64,000 bases of DNA. Origin: Lentzea tibetensis (GTDB lineage Bacteria > Actinomycetota > Actinomycetes > Mycobacteriales > Pseudonocardiaceae). The number at the start of each line of letters is the position of its first letter. Position 1 is the first letter of the stretch. The stretch covers positions 310,001 through 374,000 of the forward strand of contig NZ_VOBR01000002.1 of the NCBI RefSeq assembly GCF_007845675.1, in the 5' to 3' direction. Under the pieces are notes generated by a model. That model was not told the origin of the DNA and did not search any database. It worked only from the letters and a program-made list of their open reading frames with translations. Position numbers and translations under genes: made by a program. Shown in pieces: positions 38,530 to 46,981 of this stretch.

Positions 38530-39615
38530 ATGATCGACGTACACACCCACTACGTGCCCAACGGCTGGCCCGACCTGAGCAACGAGGCGGGGCCCGACGC
38601 GCCGTGGCTGCGCGTGGACTCCGAGTCCGACGCCATGATCATGATGGGCTCCCGCGAGTTCCGCGGCGTCCAGGCCAGCTGCTGGGACGCCGACGTGCGG
38701 CTGGCCGACATGGACGCCGACGGCGTGGACGTCCAGGTCGTGTCCCCGACGCCCGCGTTCTTCCACTACGGCCGGTCGGGCGGGGAGGCCGCCAAGATCT
38801 CCAGCATCTTCAACGACCTCGCGCTGCGGATCGTCGATCCGGCGCCCGACCGGCTCATCCCGTTCTGCCAGGTGCCGTTGCAGGACACCGATGCCGCGTG
38901 CCGGGAGCTGGACCGCTGTGTCGCGAATGGACACCGCGGCGTGGAGATCGGCAACCACATCGGCGATCTCGACCTGGACAGCGCGGGCGTGGTCACGTTC
39001 CTGCAGCACTGCGCTTCGCTGGACGTGCCGGTGTTCGTGCATCCGTGGGACATGGCCAGCACGCCCCGGTCGAACCGGTGGATGGCGCAGTGGCTCACCG
39101 GCATGCCAGCCGAAACCCACCTGTCCATCCTGGCGCTCATCCTGGGTGGCGTCTTCGACCGGATCGACGACCGGCTCAAGATCTGCTTCGCCCACGGAGG
39201 CGGGTCGTTCGCGTTCTGGCTCGGCCGATTCGAGAACGCCTGGCACCAGCGTCACGACGTGATCGGCACGTCGCTGTACCCGCCGTCGCACTACATCGGA
39301 CGGTTCTCGGTCGACTCGGTCGTCTTCGACGAGCGGGCACTGCGCCTGCTGGTCGACACGGTCGGCGCGGGCAACGTGATGGTGGGCAGCGACTACCCCT
39401 ACCCGTTGGGCGAACGCCCCGCGGGCGCGGTGGTCCGCAAGAGCGACTTCCTGTCCGCCGGGCAACGCGACCTGATCAGCCGCGGCAACGCCGAACGCTT
39501 CCTGGGACTGCGTCAGCGGTCCGTCATCTCCGCGGCCACCGCGGTGAGGCAGTCGATGAGCGCTTCAGCGGACGGGCTCGGCGTGCGCGCGGGCAACGTC
39601 ACGCCCACGCTGTGA
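38530..39615 (+). CDS. nbaD: 2-Amino-3-carboxymuconate 6-semialdehyde decarboxylase (ACMSD)
   Basis: The 361-residue amidohydrolase-fold enzyme starts MIDVHTHYVPNGWPD. The Zn ligands are predicted to be His5, His7, His171 (FVHPWDM) and Asp288 (VGSDYPYPLGE), with His222 in AHGGGSFAF. It decarboxylates ACMS to 2-aminomuconate semialdehyde, which diverts it from spontaneous quinolinate formation. The usual end of the family is near residue 332 (NAERFLGL). About 29 extra residues run on into the antisense of the LysR gene, a 103-base convergent overlap. Confidence 0.93.
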   Translation: MIDVHTHYVPNGWPDLSNEAGPDAPWLRVDSESDAMIMMGSREFRGVQASCWDADVRLADMDADGVDVQVVSPTPAFFHYGRSGGEAAKISSIFNDLALRIVDPAPDRLIPFCQVPLQDTDAACRELDRCVANGHRGVEIGNHIGDLDLDSAGVVTFLQHCASLDVPVFVHPWDMASTPRSNRWMAQWLTGMPAETHLSILALILGGVFDRIDDRLKICFAHGGGSFAFWLGRFENAWHQRHDVIGTSLYPPSHYIGRFSVDSVVFDERALRLLVDTVGAGNVMVGSDYPYPLGERPAGAVVRKSDFLSAGQRDLISRGNAERFLGLRQRSVISAATAVRQSMSASADGLGVRAGNVTPTL

Positions 39616-40436
39616 CCGATCTGCTCGAGCGGCACGGCCAAGGCGACGAGCCGCGGTTCGTCGCGGGCGATCAGGCTCGGGAGAGCGGCGATGACGTCGT
39701 TCTCCAGCAACAGGTGGCGGACCGTCAGGAACGACGTGGTCTCCACCCGGTTGGTGGGCAGCGCGATCCCGTTGCGGGCGAAGAACTCCTCCAGCTCCCG
39801 GCGCAGCACGGTCTCGGCACCGGGCAGGATCCAGGGATATCGGCCGAGCTCAGCGAGATCGACGTCCGTCCGCCCGGCCAGCGGGTGTGATGCCCGCACG
39901 ACCAGGTCGACGGACTCGTCGTACAGCTTGTGCCGCGTGACCTGGCCGTCCGACGGCGCGGTCAACCGGCCGACGATCATGTCGACCCGCCCGGCGACCA
40001 GCTCGACGAGCAGCGGCTCCGGCGCCGCCTCGCGCACGATCACGGTGAGGTGGGGCCGATCCCGCTTGATGGCCGTGATCGCCCGCGGCAGCAGCACGTT
40101 CGACCCGGCCAGGTGCGTGCCGACCACGACCGTGCCGCGCTCGGCGTCGGCCAGCTCGGCGATGTGCCTGCCCGCCTCGGTCAACTGGGTGAGCACGGCC
40201 GTGGCGTACTCGGCGAACGCGGAGCCGTACACCGTCGGGGTGATGCCTCGCGGGCCGCGGTCGAACAGCTTGACGCCGAGGATGTCCTCCAGCTCGTGCA
40301 AGCCCTTCGTGGCCACCGGCTGGGTGACGTGCAGCTGGGCCGCCGCGCCGACGACGGTGCCCTGTCGCAGCAACGCCTCGAGCAGCACGAGGTGCCGCAG
40401 CTTGAGCCGTCCGTCCAGCAACCGGGGCAACTTCAT
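39513..40436 (-). CDS. LysR family regulator, probable controller of the hydroxyanthranilate operon
   Basis: The 307-residue protein has a LysR DNA-binding domain (LVLLEALLRQGTVVGAAAQLHVTQPVATKGLHELE) and an effector domain of the type seen in PcaQ/GalR/CbhR-like regulators of aromatic catabolism (GRVDMIVGRL, FLTVRHLLLENDVIAALP). It faces the operon from its 3' side. In the Pseudomonas nba cluster a regulator gene also closes the operon. Its inducer is probably a pathway intermediate; this is inference. Confidence 0.88.
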   Translation of the reverse strand: MKLPRLLDGRLKLRHLVLLEALLRQGTVVGAAAQLHVTQPVATKGLHELEDILGVKLFDRGPRGITPTVYGSAFAEYATAVLTQLTEAGRHIAELADAERGTVVVGTHLAGSNVLLPRAITAIKRDRPHLTVIVREAAPEPLLVELVAGRVDMIVGRLTAPSDGQVTRHKLYDESVDLVVRASHPLAGRTDVDLAELGRYPWILPGAETVLRRELEEFFARNGIALPTNRVETTSFLTVRHLLLENDVIAALPSLIARDEPRLVALAVPLEQIGHSVGVTLPARTPSPSAEALIDCLTAVAAEMTDR

Positions 40437-40544
40437 GACGCGACTCTAGTTCCGTCCCGGTCTTCTTGGTCCGAGTGGCGGCGCGGAGGTGGTGCTGTCG
40501 GACTACTACGCTGTGCGGATGAATCCACGCGAGAGGCACGTCAG

Positions 40545-41270
40545 GTGAGTGCTCGCTTCGAGGAGCTCGACTGGCGGCAGACACCGATGGGTGAACTCAT
40601 TCTGCGCCGTCGGTGGGATCTCACCTTCCGCAAGGAGGTCTACGAGATCAAGCTCAACGACGAGTTCCTGATGTCCAGCCTGTTCACCGTCGCCGAAGTG
40701 GAGATCGGGCGCCTTCCCCTCACGAAGCTGGCCGGTACCGCACTGGACGTGGTCGTGGGCGGTCTGGGTCTCGGCTACACCGCCCAAACCGTGCTGGAGA
40801 ACCCGAACGTGCGTTCTCTGGTCGTCGTCGACGCCCTCAGCGAGGTGATCGACTGGCACGAGCGGGGGTTGATACCCGCCGGCGTGACGCTGACCTCTGA
40901 TCCGCGGTGCACCCTGGTCCACGGCGACTTCTTCGCGATGGCCCGAGCGGCGACAGGGCTGGACCCCGCGGCCCCCGAACGGTTGTTCCACGCGATCATC
41001 GTCGACATCGACCACTCGCCGCGCCACCTGCTGCATCCGAGCCACGCCGGGTTCTACGAGTCCTCGGGTCTGCAACGCCTCAGCGAGCAGCTTCATCCCG
41101 GCGGCGTGTTCGCGCTCTGGTCCGACGATCGTCCCGACGAGGACTTCACGAAGGCGCTCGAGAAGCACTTCGCGGAGGTCGAGGTCGAGGTCGTCGGTTT
41201 TGACAATCTGTCGGGCAAGCGCGAAGCGGCCAACACCATCTACCTCGCGAAGACGGCATCCGCTCGATAA
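40545..41270 (+). CDS. Spermidine synthase-like SAM-fold protein
   Basis: The start is a GTG at 40545; the product is 241 residues. The nucleotide-binding core is DVVVGGLGLGYTAQTVLENP with VVVDALSEVIDWH, a Rossmann arrangement as in the spermidine synthase/methyltransferase superfamily. YHDIxxH-type catalytic features are replaced by IIVDIDHSPRHLLHPSHAGFY. Such proteins are common in actinobacteria as polyamine-synthase-like proteins of unknown substrate. It stands alone, divergent from the LysR gene. Confidence 0.8.
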   Translation: MSARFEELDWRQTPMGELILRRRWDLTFRKEVYEIKLNDEFLMSSLFTVAEVEIGRLPLTKLAGTALDVVVGGLGLGYTAQTVLENPNVRSLVVVDALSEVIDWHERGLIPAGVTLTSDPRCTLVHGDFFAMARAATGLDPAAPERLFHAIIVDIDHSPRHLLHPSHAGFYESSGLQRLSEQLHPGGVFALWSDDRPDEDFTKALEKHFAEVEVEVVGFDNLSGKREAANTIYLAKTASAR

Positions 41271-41333
41271 CAGCGGCATGTTGGGCGTGCTCGAACCAGA
41301 CGAACGGGGCTTCACAGTGCGTCGTCCGTGCTC

Positions 41334-41346
41334 CTACCGTCGGTAG
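41334..41346. promoter_or_regulatory. Short palindrome upstream of the LVIVD-repeat gene
   Basis: CTACCG-T-CGGTAG is a perfect 6-bp inverted repeat 42 bases before the ATG at 41389. It may be part of a promoter or operator; nothing further can be said. Confidence 0.3.
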
Positions 41347-41388
41347 TTGATCGGAAACCCCCTGCTTTCCGGTGAGGAGCACAACTTC

Positions 41389-43041
41389 ATGAAGACCCTG
41401 CGCATGGGGGTGCTGGCCGTGCTGACGGCATCGGCGGTCGCCCTCTCGATGTCGGGCGCGTCCGCGCACGACCCCGACACCCCGGAAGGACAGGCGGCGG
41501 CGAGAAGCTTCCTCGCCGACCACCTCCCGGCCGAACGGCACGCCGTGACGGGCAACGCGGCCGGTGTGCCGTGCGTCAACGGCAAAGCGGACATCTACCC
41601 CTGCAAGAACGTGGACCTGCTCAGCGTCCTGCCCCTGTCCGCGATCGGCGGCGGCAACGGCAACGACATCTGGGGCTGGACCGACCCGTCCTCCGGCAAG
41701 GAGTACGCCATCGTCGGCCGCACCAACGGCACGGCGTTCGTGGATGTGAGCACACCGACGTCACCGAAGTTCCTCGGCAACCTGCCGTCCAACGGTGGCA
41801 GCAGCTCGTGGCGCGACATGAAGGTGTACAAGGACCACGCGTTCATCGTGGCGGACTTCATCAGCGGCCACGGGATGCAGGTGTTCGACCTGACCCGTCT
41901 GCGCACGGTCACGACGCCGCAGACGTTCACGGCCGACGCGCTGTACAAGGAGTTCGGTCCCTCGCACAACATCGCCATCAACGAGGAGACCGGTTTCGCC
42001 TACGCGATCGGCTCCAACACCTGCAGCGGCGGCCCGCACGTCGTCGACATCCGGACGCCGAAGTCGCCGAAGAAGGCGGGCTGCGTGTCGCAGGACGGCT
42101 ACACGCACGACAACCAGTGCGTCGTCTACCGAGGCCCGGACGCGACCTACCGCGGCCGGGAAATCTGCTTCAACTCCAACGAGGACACGCTGACGATCGT
42201 CGACGTGACGGACAAGGCGAACCCGGTCCAACTCGCGCGCCAGGGCTACTCCGGCTCGCAGTACTCGCACCAGGGCTGGCTGACCGAGGACCAGCGCTAC
42301 TTCCTGCTGGACGACGAGCAGGACGAGTCCAGCGGGACCGACAAGCGCACCAAGACCTACATCTGGGACCTGGCCAGCCTGGCCAACCCAGCGCACACGG
42401 GCACCTACCACTCGCCCGCGACGGCGATCGACCACAACCAGTACATCAAGGGCCAGTACTCCTACCAGGCCAACTACCAGGCGGGCCTGCGCATTCTCGA
42501 CGTCAGCCAGGTCGCGTCCGCGCAGCTCTCCGAGGCCGGGTACTTCGACATCTACCCGGCGTCCGACACCGCGAGGTTCAACGGGGCGTGGAGCAACTAC
42601 CCGTACTTCGCGAGCGGCATCGTGCTCGTCAACGGCATCGAGCAGGGCCTGGTCGTGGTGAAGCCGAACCTCGGCGCGGTCGAACCGCCGCCCAGCGGCG
42701 GGAAGTTCGAGAACACCACCGACGTCGCCATCCCGGACGCGGGCGAGGCGGTCACCTCCCCGGTGACCGTCACCGGCCTGTCCGGCAACGCCTCGGCGAC
42801 GCTGAGCGTGAACGTCGACATCAAGCACTCGTACCGCGGCGACCTCGTCATCGACCTGGTCGCACCGGACGGGTCGACGTTCCGGCTCAAGGACACCAGC
42901 TCGGACTCGGCCGACAACGTGATCACCACCTACACGGTGAACGCGTCGGCGGAGGCCGCCAACGGCACGTGGCAGCTCAAGGTGCAGGACACCTACCGGG
43001 CCGACTCCGGCTACATCGACGCCTGGAGCCTGCGGTTCTGA
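41389..43041 (+). CDS. Secreted LVIVD-repeat (choice-of-anchor B) protein with C-terminal P-domain
   Basis: GAGGAG precedes the ATG at 41389. The 550-residue product has a Sec signal peptide ending near ASAHD. The central part (about 80-430) is a beta-propeller-like array of LVIVD repeats (GTAFVDVSTPTSPKFLG, PHVVDIRTPKSPKKAG, LTIVDVTDKANPVQLA). A proline linker leads to a proprotein-convertase P-domain (about 440-550; VDIKHSYRGDLVIDLVAPDG, WSLRF at the end). A protein with this end elsewhere in the window is the subtilase at 61932. The propeller is probably a binding surface rather than an enzyme. Confidence 0.85.
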   Translation: MKTLRMGVLAVLTASAVALSMSGASAHDPDTPEGQAAARSFLADHLPAERHAVTGNAAGVPCVNGKADIYPCKNVDLLSVLPLSAIGGGNGNDIWGWTDPSSGKEYAIVGRTNGTAFVDVSTPTSPKFLGNLPSNGGSSSWRDMKVYKDHAFIVADFISGHGMQVFDLTRLRTVTTPQTFTADALYKEFGPSHNIAINEETGFAYAIGSNTCSGGPHVVDIRTPKSPKKAGCVSQDGYTHDNQCVVYRGPDATYRGREICFNSNEDTLTIVDVTDKANPVQLARQGYSGSQYSHQGWLTEDQRYFLLDDEQDESSGTDKRTKTYIWDLASLANPAHTGTYHSPATAIDHNQYIKGQYSYQANYQAGLRILDVSQVASAQLSEAGYFDIYPASDTARFNGAWSNYPYFASGIVLVNGIEQGLVVVKPNLGAVEPPPSGGKFENTTDVAIPDAGEAVTSPVTVTGLSGNASATLSVNVDIKHSYRGDLVIDLVAPDGSTFRLKDTSSDSADNVITTYTVNASAEAANGTWQLKVQDTYRADSGYIDAWSLRF

Positions 43042-43047
43042 ACCGGC

Positions 43048-43075
43048 GCGGGTGGGTGGTTCGCCGCCCACCCGC
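43048..43075 (+). terminator. Stem-loop between the LVIVD-repeat and His-rich genes
   Basis: GCGGGTGGG (43048-43056) pairs with CCCACCCGC (43067-43075) around a 10-base loop, seven bases after the stop. It may terminate or attenuate transcription into the next gene, which starts only 17 bases later. Confidence 0.55.
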
Positions 43076-43091
43076 CTCGTGAGGAGTGACC

Positions 43092-43964
43092 ATGCGCAAG
43101 TTGCGGTTCACGGACTGGGTGTTCGCGGTCGTCGCCGCCGCGGTGATGGTGGCCGCGGCGTTCGTGCTCGCCCGCCCGACGCCCGGCCCCGCGCACTCCG
43201 CCCACCAGCGCGCGGTGGACATGACGCCCGCTGCGCACAGCGACGGTCTGTCCGAAGTGGAGAACGGCTACCGGCTCGAACGCGTCACGATGCCCACCAC
43301 CCGAGGCCCTGCCGTGCCCGTCGCGTTCCGCATCCTCGACGGCAGCGGCACTCCGGTGACCCGGTTCCTGGACAACCAGACCAAGCAGATGCACTTCTTC
43401 GCCGTCCGCGACGACATGCACGTGTTCGAGCACGTGCACCCGGCACTCGACGGCGACACCTGGCACACCGCGCTCGAGCTGACCGACGGCGGCGCCTACC
43501 GGATGTTCGCCGAGTTCGTCCCGCTCGACACGAAGGACGCGCGGCACCCGGTGGTGCTCGGCGTGCCGTTCAGCGTGCCCGGCGACACCACGCTGGTGCC
43601 CGTCCCCGCGCCAGCGGCGGACACCGTGACCGGCACGGGGTTCACGGTGTCGCGTGTGGACGAACCGGTCCAGCCCGCGGCGATGCGCCCGCAGGTGCTG
43701 AGGTTCGCCATCCACGGCCCCGACGGTGCGCCGATCCGTTCGCTCGAACCCCACCTGGGTGCCAACGGGCACATGACCGGCTTCCACACCATGCTGCTGT
43801 CCGCCACGCATCAGCACCCGCTCGAGCCGGCAGGCGCGCCGCTGGCCAACGGGGAGCTCAGCTTCCAGGCCGTGTTCGCCGACCGGGGCGAGTACCGGCT
43901 GTTCCTGGAGTTCGCCCACGGCGGGAAGGTGCACACCGCGGCGTTCACGGTCGCGGTGACGTGA
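43092..43964 (+). CDS. Membrane-anchored His/Met-rich protein, probable metal-related
   Basis: The 290-residue protein has an N-terminal membrane anchor (about residues 8-28) and an extracytoplasmic region with two similar beta domains. Each contains a His/Met cluster: MHFFAVRDDMHVFEHVHPAL in the first, and HMTGFHTMLLSATHQHPLEP in the second. Such clusters are common in actinobacterial copper- or heavy-metal-handling proteins related to FixH/DUF-type domains. No transporter is adjacent, and a metal has not been shown. A GAGGAG ribosome site supports the start. The 3' end overlaps the converging antiporter gene by 20 bases. Confidence 0.75.
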   Translation: MRKLRFTDWVFAVVAAAVMVAAAFVLARPTPGPAHSAHQRAVDMTPAAHSDGLSEVENGYRLERVTMPTTRGPAVPVAFRILDGSGTPVTRFLDNQTKQMHFFAVRDDMHVFEHVHPALDGDTWHTALELTDGGAYRMFAEFVPLDTKDARHPVVLGVPFSVPGDTTLVPVPAPAADTVTGTGFTVSRVDEPVQPAAMRPQVLRFAIHGPDGAPIRSLEPHLGANGHMTGFHTMLLSATHQHPLEPAGAPLANGELSFQAVFADRGEYRLFLEFAHGGKVHTAAFTVAVT

Positions 43965-45099
43965 TCCACGACCACGTGCCCGACCACCTCATGAGCATCG
44001 GCCCGATGGTGGCGAGGAGGAGGACGTAGGCGGTGACGACCGGGCCGATCGCGGTGCTCGCGGAGCCGGCGAGGCTGATGATCACGATGGAGAACTCGCC
44101 GCGGGCGATGAGGGCGGTGCCGGCGCGGAGTCGTCCGCGGAGTGCGACGCCGTCGCGTCGGGCGGCGTACCAGCCGGTGGCGAACTTGGTGGCGATGCCG
44201 ACCGCGGCGAGTGCGATGGCGGCGGGGAGCACCGGCAGGAGATCGGTGGGACTGACCGCGAGTCCGATGGCGAGGAAGAAGGCCGCGGCGAACAGGTCGC
44301 GCAGGGGTGCCAGCACGGCTCGTGCGCGTTCGGCGACCTCGCCGGTGAGGGTGAGGCCGACGAGGAACGCGCCGACCGCGGCCGAGACGTCGACGAGCTC
44401 GGCCAGTGCGGCGACGACGAGGGTCGTGCCGAGCACGCGGAGCATCAGCTGTTCGGAGTCGGGGTGGCCGAGCCATCGGTTGACGTGGTGCCCCCAGCGG
44501 TGTGACGCGGCGAAGGCGGCCGCGACGCAGCCGACCGCGATGGTCACGCCGAGCAGGGCCTGCCACCACGTGCCGCCGGAAGCGAGCACGGCCAGCACCG
44601 GCAGGTAGACGGCCATGGCGAAGTCCTCCATGACCAGGACGGACAGCACGGCGGGGGTTTCCCTGTTGCCCAGGCGGCGGAGGTCGCTGAGCAGTCGCGC
44701 GATGATCCCCGATGAGGAGATCCAGGTGGCGCCGGCGAGCGCGAGCACGCCGACCCAGCTCAGCCCGAGCAGCCAGCCCGCGATCGCGCCCGGTGTGGCG
44801 TTGAGGACGAAGTCGAGCACCGCGGACGGCACGTGGCGGCGCAGGCTGTGGCTGAACTCGGCGGTGTTGAACTCCAGTCCGAGCGTCAGCAGGAGCAGCA
44901 CCACACCGATGGACGCGCTGGCCCGCACGAACTCGCCCGCGGCCGGTACGGGTGCGATGCCGCCTTCGCCGAGTGCGAGCCCGGCGAGGAGGTAGAGCGG
45001 GATCGGCGAGAACGACCAGCGCCGGGCGAGCGCGCCGAGGACGCTCAGCACCACCAGGATGATGCCCAGCTCGAGCAGGAGCGCGAGCGAGGTGTGCAC
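43945..45099 (-). CDS. khtU: Cation:proton antiporter, KhtU/KefB-like
   Basis: The product is a 384-residue integral membrane protein of about 12 helices with the CPA2 layout: SIGVVLLLLTLGLEFN near helix 3, ISSSGIIARLL, and the ion-site segment FFLAIGLAVSPTDLLPV. It starts at a GTG one base after the stop of the regulatory-domain gene. With that KhtT-like partner it forms a KhtTU-type potassium/proton antiporter, used for pH and K+ homeostasis. It lacks the C-terminal TrkA domain of Kef proteins; the partner gene supplies it. Confidence 0.88.
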   Translation of the reverse strand: MHTSLALLLELGIILVVLSVLGALARRWSFSPIPLYLLAGLALGEGGIAPVPAAGEFVRASASIGVVLLLLTLGLEFNTAEFSHSLRRHVPSAVLDFVLNATPGAIAGWLLGLSWVGVLALAGATWISSSGIIARLLSDLRRLGNRETPAVLSVLVMEDFAMAVYLPVLAVLASGGTWWQALLGVTIAVGCVAAAFAASHRWGHHVNRWLGHPDSEQLMLRVLGTTLVVAALAELVDVSAAVGAFLVGLTLTGEVAERARAVLAPLRDLFAAAFFLAIGLAVSPTDLLPVLPAAIALAAVGIATKFATGWYAARRDGVALRGRLRAGTALIARGEFSIVIISLAGSASTAIGPVVTAYVLLLATIGPMLMRWSGTWSWITSPRP

Positions 45100-45100
45100 G

Positions 45101-45580
45101 TCAGGTCTCGATGATCGCGCGCACGCCGTTGATGCCCTCGTGGGTGCCGATCACCACGAGCACGTCTCCCGGCTGGAGCACCTCGTCGGGTGTGGGGGAG
45201 GCGATCACGTCGTCGCCGCGGACGATGGCGACGATGGACGCGCCGGTGCGGGTGCGCGCACGAGTGTCACCGAGCGGGCGGCTCACGTAGGGGGAGCTCG
45301 GCGCGACGGCCACCTGCCCGGCGCTCAGGCCGGGCACCTCCTTGGTCAGGTCGGCGAACCGCTCGGCGATGCGCGGTGCGCCGAGGATCTCCGCCACGGT
45401 GTCCGCTTCCTCCGGGGTCAGCCGGAACACCGGCCTGCTCTCGTCCGGATCGGTGTCCGAGTACGTGAGCACCTCGAAGTCGCCGGAGCGGCGGGCGACG
45501 ATGCCGATGCGTTCTCCGTCGGCGTTGGTGAACTCGTAGCGCAGGCCGACACCGGGGAGCAGAACCTCGTTCACGTCCAT
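45101..45580 (-). CDS. khtT: KhtT-like TrkA-C domain regulatory protein
   Basis: The 159-residue protein has an N-terminal acidic domain (LPGVGLRYEFTNADGERIGIVAR) followed by a TrkA-C (RCK-C) fold ending in EVLQPGDVLVVIGTHEGI. This two-part layout is that of KhtT, which gates KhtU in response to a nucleotide and pH. Its stop is one base before the antiporter start, so the pair is translationally coupled. Confidence 0.9.
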   Translation of the reverse strand: MDVNEVLLPGVGLRYEFTNADGERIGIVARRSGDFEVLTYSDTDPDESRPVFRLTPEEADTVAEILGAPRIAERFADLTKEVPGLSAGQVAVAPSSPYVSRPLGDTRARTRTGASIVAIVRGDDVIASPTPDEVLQPGDVLVVIGTHEGINGVRAIIET

Positions 45581-45628
45581 GGGTTCATCATGGTCACTTC
45601 AGCCGCAACCGGCTGCCCGGCTGGCTGA

Positions 45629-45865
45629 TCAGAAGATGACCTCGCAGCTGGACAGCGACTCGAACCGGGCGTCGCACCGGTCGGCAGGTCCCGCGCCACC
45701 GTCGCCGACGTCGAAGCCGGGGCCGCCGTTGAGGGTGTCGGTACCTTCCTCACCGTCGGCCCAGTCGTTGCCGTTGGCGCCGAAGAACTCGTCGGCACCG
45801 GCCGTCCCGACGAACACGTTGGGCCTGTGGTCGCCGACGTGCGTCGCGGGCCGCCCGTTGCACGT
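45629..45865 (-). pseudogene. Truncated RTX-type calcium-repeat protein remnant
   Basis: The frame ending at 45629 encodes an RTX-like end: FVGTAGADEFFGANGNDWADG, a second degenerate nonapeptide repeat (GGPGFDVGDGGAG), and a Cys pair (DRCDARFESLSSCE). In-frame residues upstream (CNGRPATHVG) continue the expected repeat start, but no start codon with a signal peptide can be found before the frame merges into the TAXI gene's antisense-free coding region. A GTG at 45817 could start a 62-residue product. I read it as the 3' remnant of a longer secreted gene cut away by rearrangement; a short functional gene is possible. Confidence 0.5.
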
Positions 45866-45905
45866 GGGCGGTACCTGGACCGCCGCCGGTCGTTCGACGA
45901 GCGGA

Positions 45906-46889
45906 TCAGTACCCGAGTGCGCGCGTGGAGCCGGGGTGCAGCGGAACGGGCTCGGTCTGCGGCGCCTTGTCCATGGTGATGTCCTTGGCCGCCGGATGCA
46001 CCTTCTCCAGTTCCTCGCCCCTGGTGAGGATGAGCTTGGTGATCGCGCAGGCGTCGGCTGCGGCGAAGTCCTCGCGAACCAGCAACACGTTGGGCACCAC
46101 CACGGTCGGCAGGTCCGCGGCCTGGCCGTACGCCGCGGCCGGGATGACGCCGTCGTCGTACACCGGACTGATCTGCTTCAGCGTGCCGAGCAACGGCATG
46201 ACGTCGATGAACTTCACCTTGCCCTTGAGGACGGTCGTGATGCCGGTGATCTGCGCGGTCGGCAGCCCGCCGGACCAGATGAGTCCGTCGATGCTGCCGT
46301 TCTCGATGCCTTCGGCGGTCTTGGTGATGTCCAGCCGCTGCGCCTGCACGTCGGACTCGGGGTTGAGGCCGGCTGCCTTCAGGAGCCGGTTGGCCACGAC
46401 CTCGGTGCCGGACTTGGGCGATCCGGTGGAGATCCGCTTGCCGCGCATGTCCGTGATGCTCTCGATTCCGCTGTCCTTGCGCACCAGCACCTGCGTGTAG
46501 TTGGGGTAGATGCGGGTCAGCGCCTGGATCTTCTGCGGACTGCCCGCGAAGCTGCCCTTCCCCTCGACCGCGTCCGCGGCGATGTCCGCCAGTGAGAACG
46601 CCATGTCGTGTTCGCCCGCGGCCAGCTGCTGGATGTTCTGCACGGACGCGCCGGTCTCGGCGGCCGTCGCCTCCAGCCTGGTGTTGCCGCTGATCAGCTG
46701 CGCGAGACCGCCACCGACCGTGTGGTACACCCCGCCCGCGTTGCCGGTGGCGATCGTGATGCGTCCCTCGCCCGCCTCGCAGGCGCCGACCGCGGACGCG
46801 GTGTTGCCATCGCTCCGATTGCCGCATCCCGCTGCGAGCAGGACCAGTGTGAGCGCTCCCACGCTGATCTGAAACAGGCGATCACGCAT
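45906..46889 (-). CDS. TAXI family TRAP transporter solute-binding lipoprotein (orphan)
   Basis: The 327-residue protein has a lipoprotein signal (lipobox LAAGC at about residues 18-22) and the TAXI-family core: ITIATGNAGGVYHTVGGGLA, NIQQLAAGEHDMAFSLADIA, and STGSPKSGTEVVANRLL. TAXI proteins capture organic acids for TRAP permeases. No TRAP membrane protein is next to it, so it is an orphan here. The RTX remnant lies immediately downstream. Confidence 0.9.
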   Translation of the reverse strand: MRDRLFQISVGALTLVLLAAGCGNRSDGNTASAVGACEAGEGRITIATGNAGGVYHTVGGGLAQLISGNTRLEATAAETGASVQNIQQLAAGEHDMAFSLADIAADAVEGKGSFAGSPQKIQALTRIYPNYTQVLVRKDSGIESITDMRGKRISTGSPKSGTEVVANRLLKAAGLNPESDVQAQRLDITKTAEGIENGSIDGLIWSGGLPTAQITGITTVLKGKVKFIDVMPLLGTLKQISPVYDDGVIPAAAYGQAADLPTVVVPNVLLVREDFAAADACAITKLILTRGEELEKVHPAAKDITMDKAPQTEPVPLHPGSTRALGY

Positions 46890-46981
46890 CGTTGGGCTCT
46901 CCTGGAAACGGCTGAGGTGCGGTCTTCCAGAAGCTAGTTGTGGTGGCGGTCACAGCCCAGTGCGACCGTCCTAAGGGAGTG

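Noticed and set aside
32660-39615. A 2-nitrobenzoate degradation cluster in the strict sense
   Set aside because: The nitroreductase and hydroxylaminobenzoate mutase genes are not in the window, so only the lower pathway from 3-hydroxyanthranilate is claimed.
45906-46827. A second long minus-strand frame over the TAXI gene
   Set aside because: Composition is Arg/Gly/His-rich with no motif; the TAXI frame has the lipobox and family signatures.
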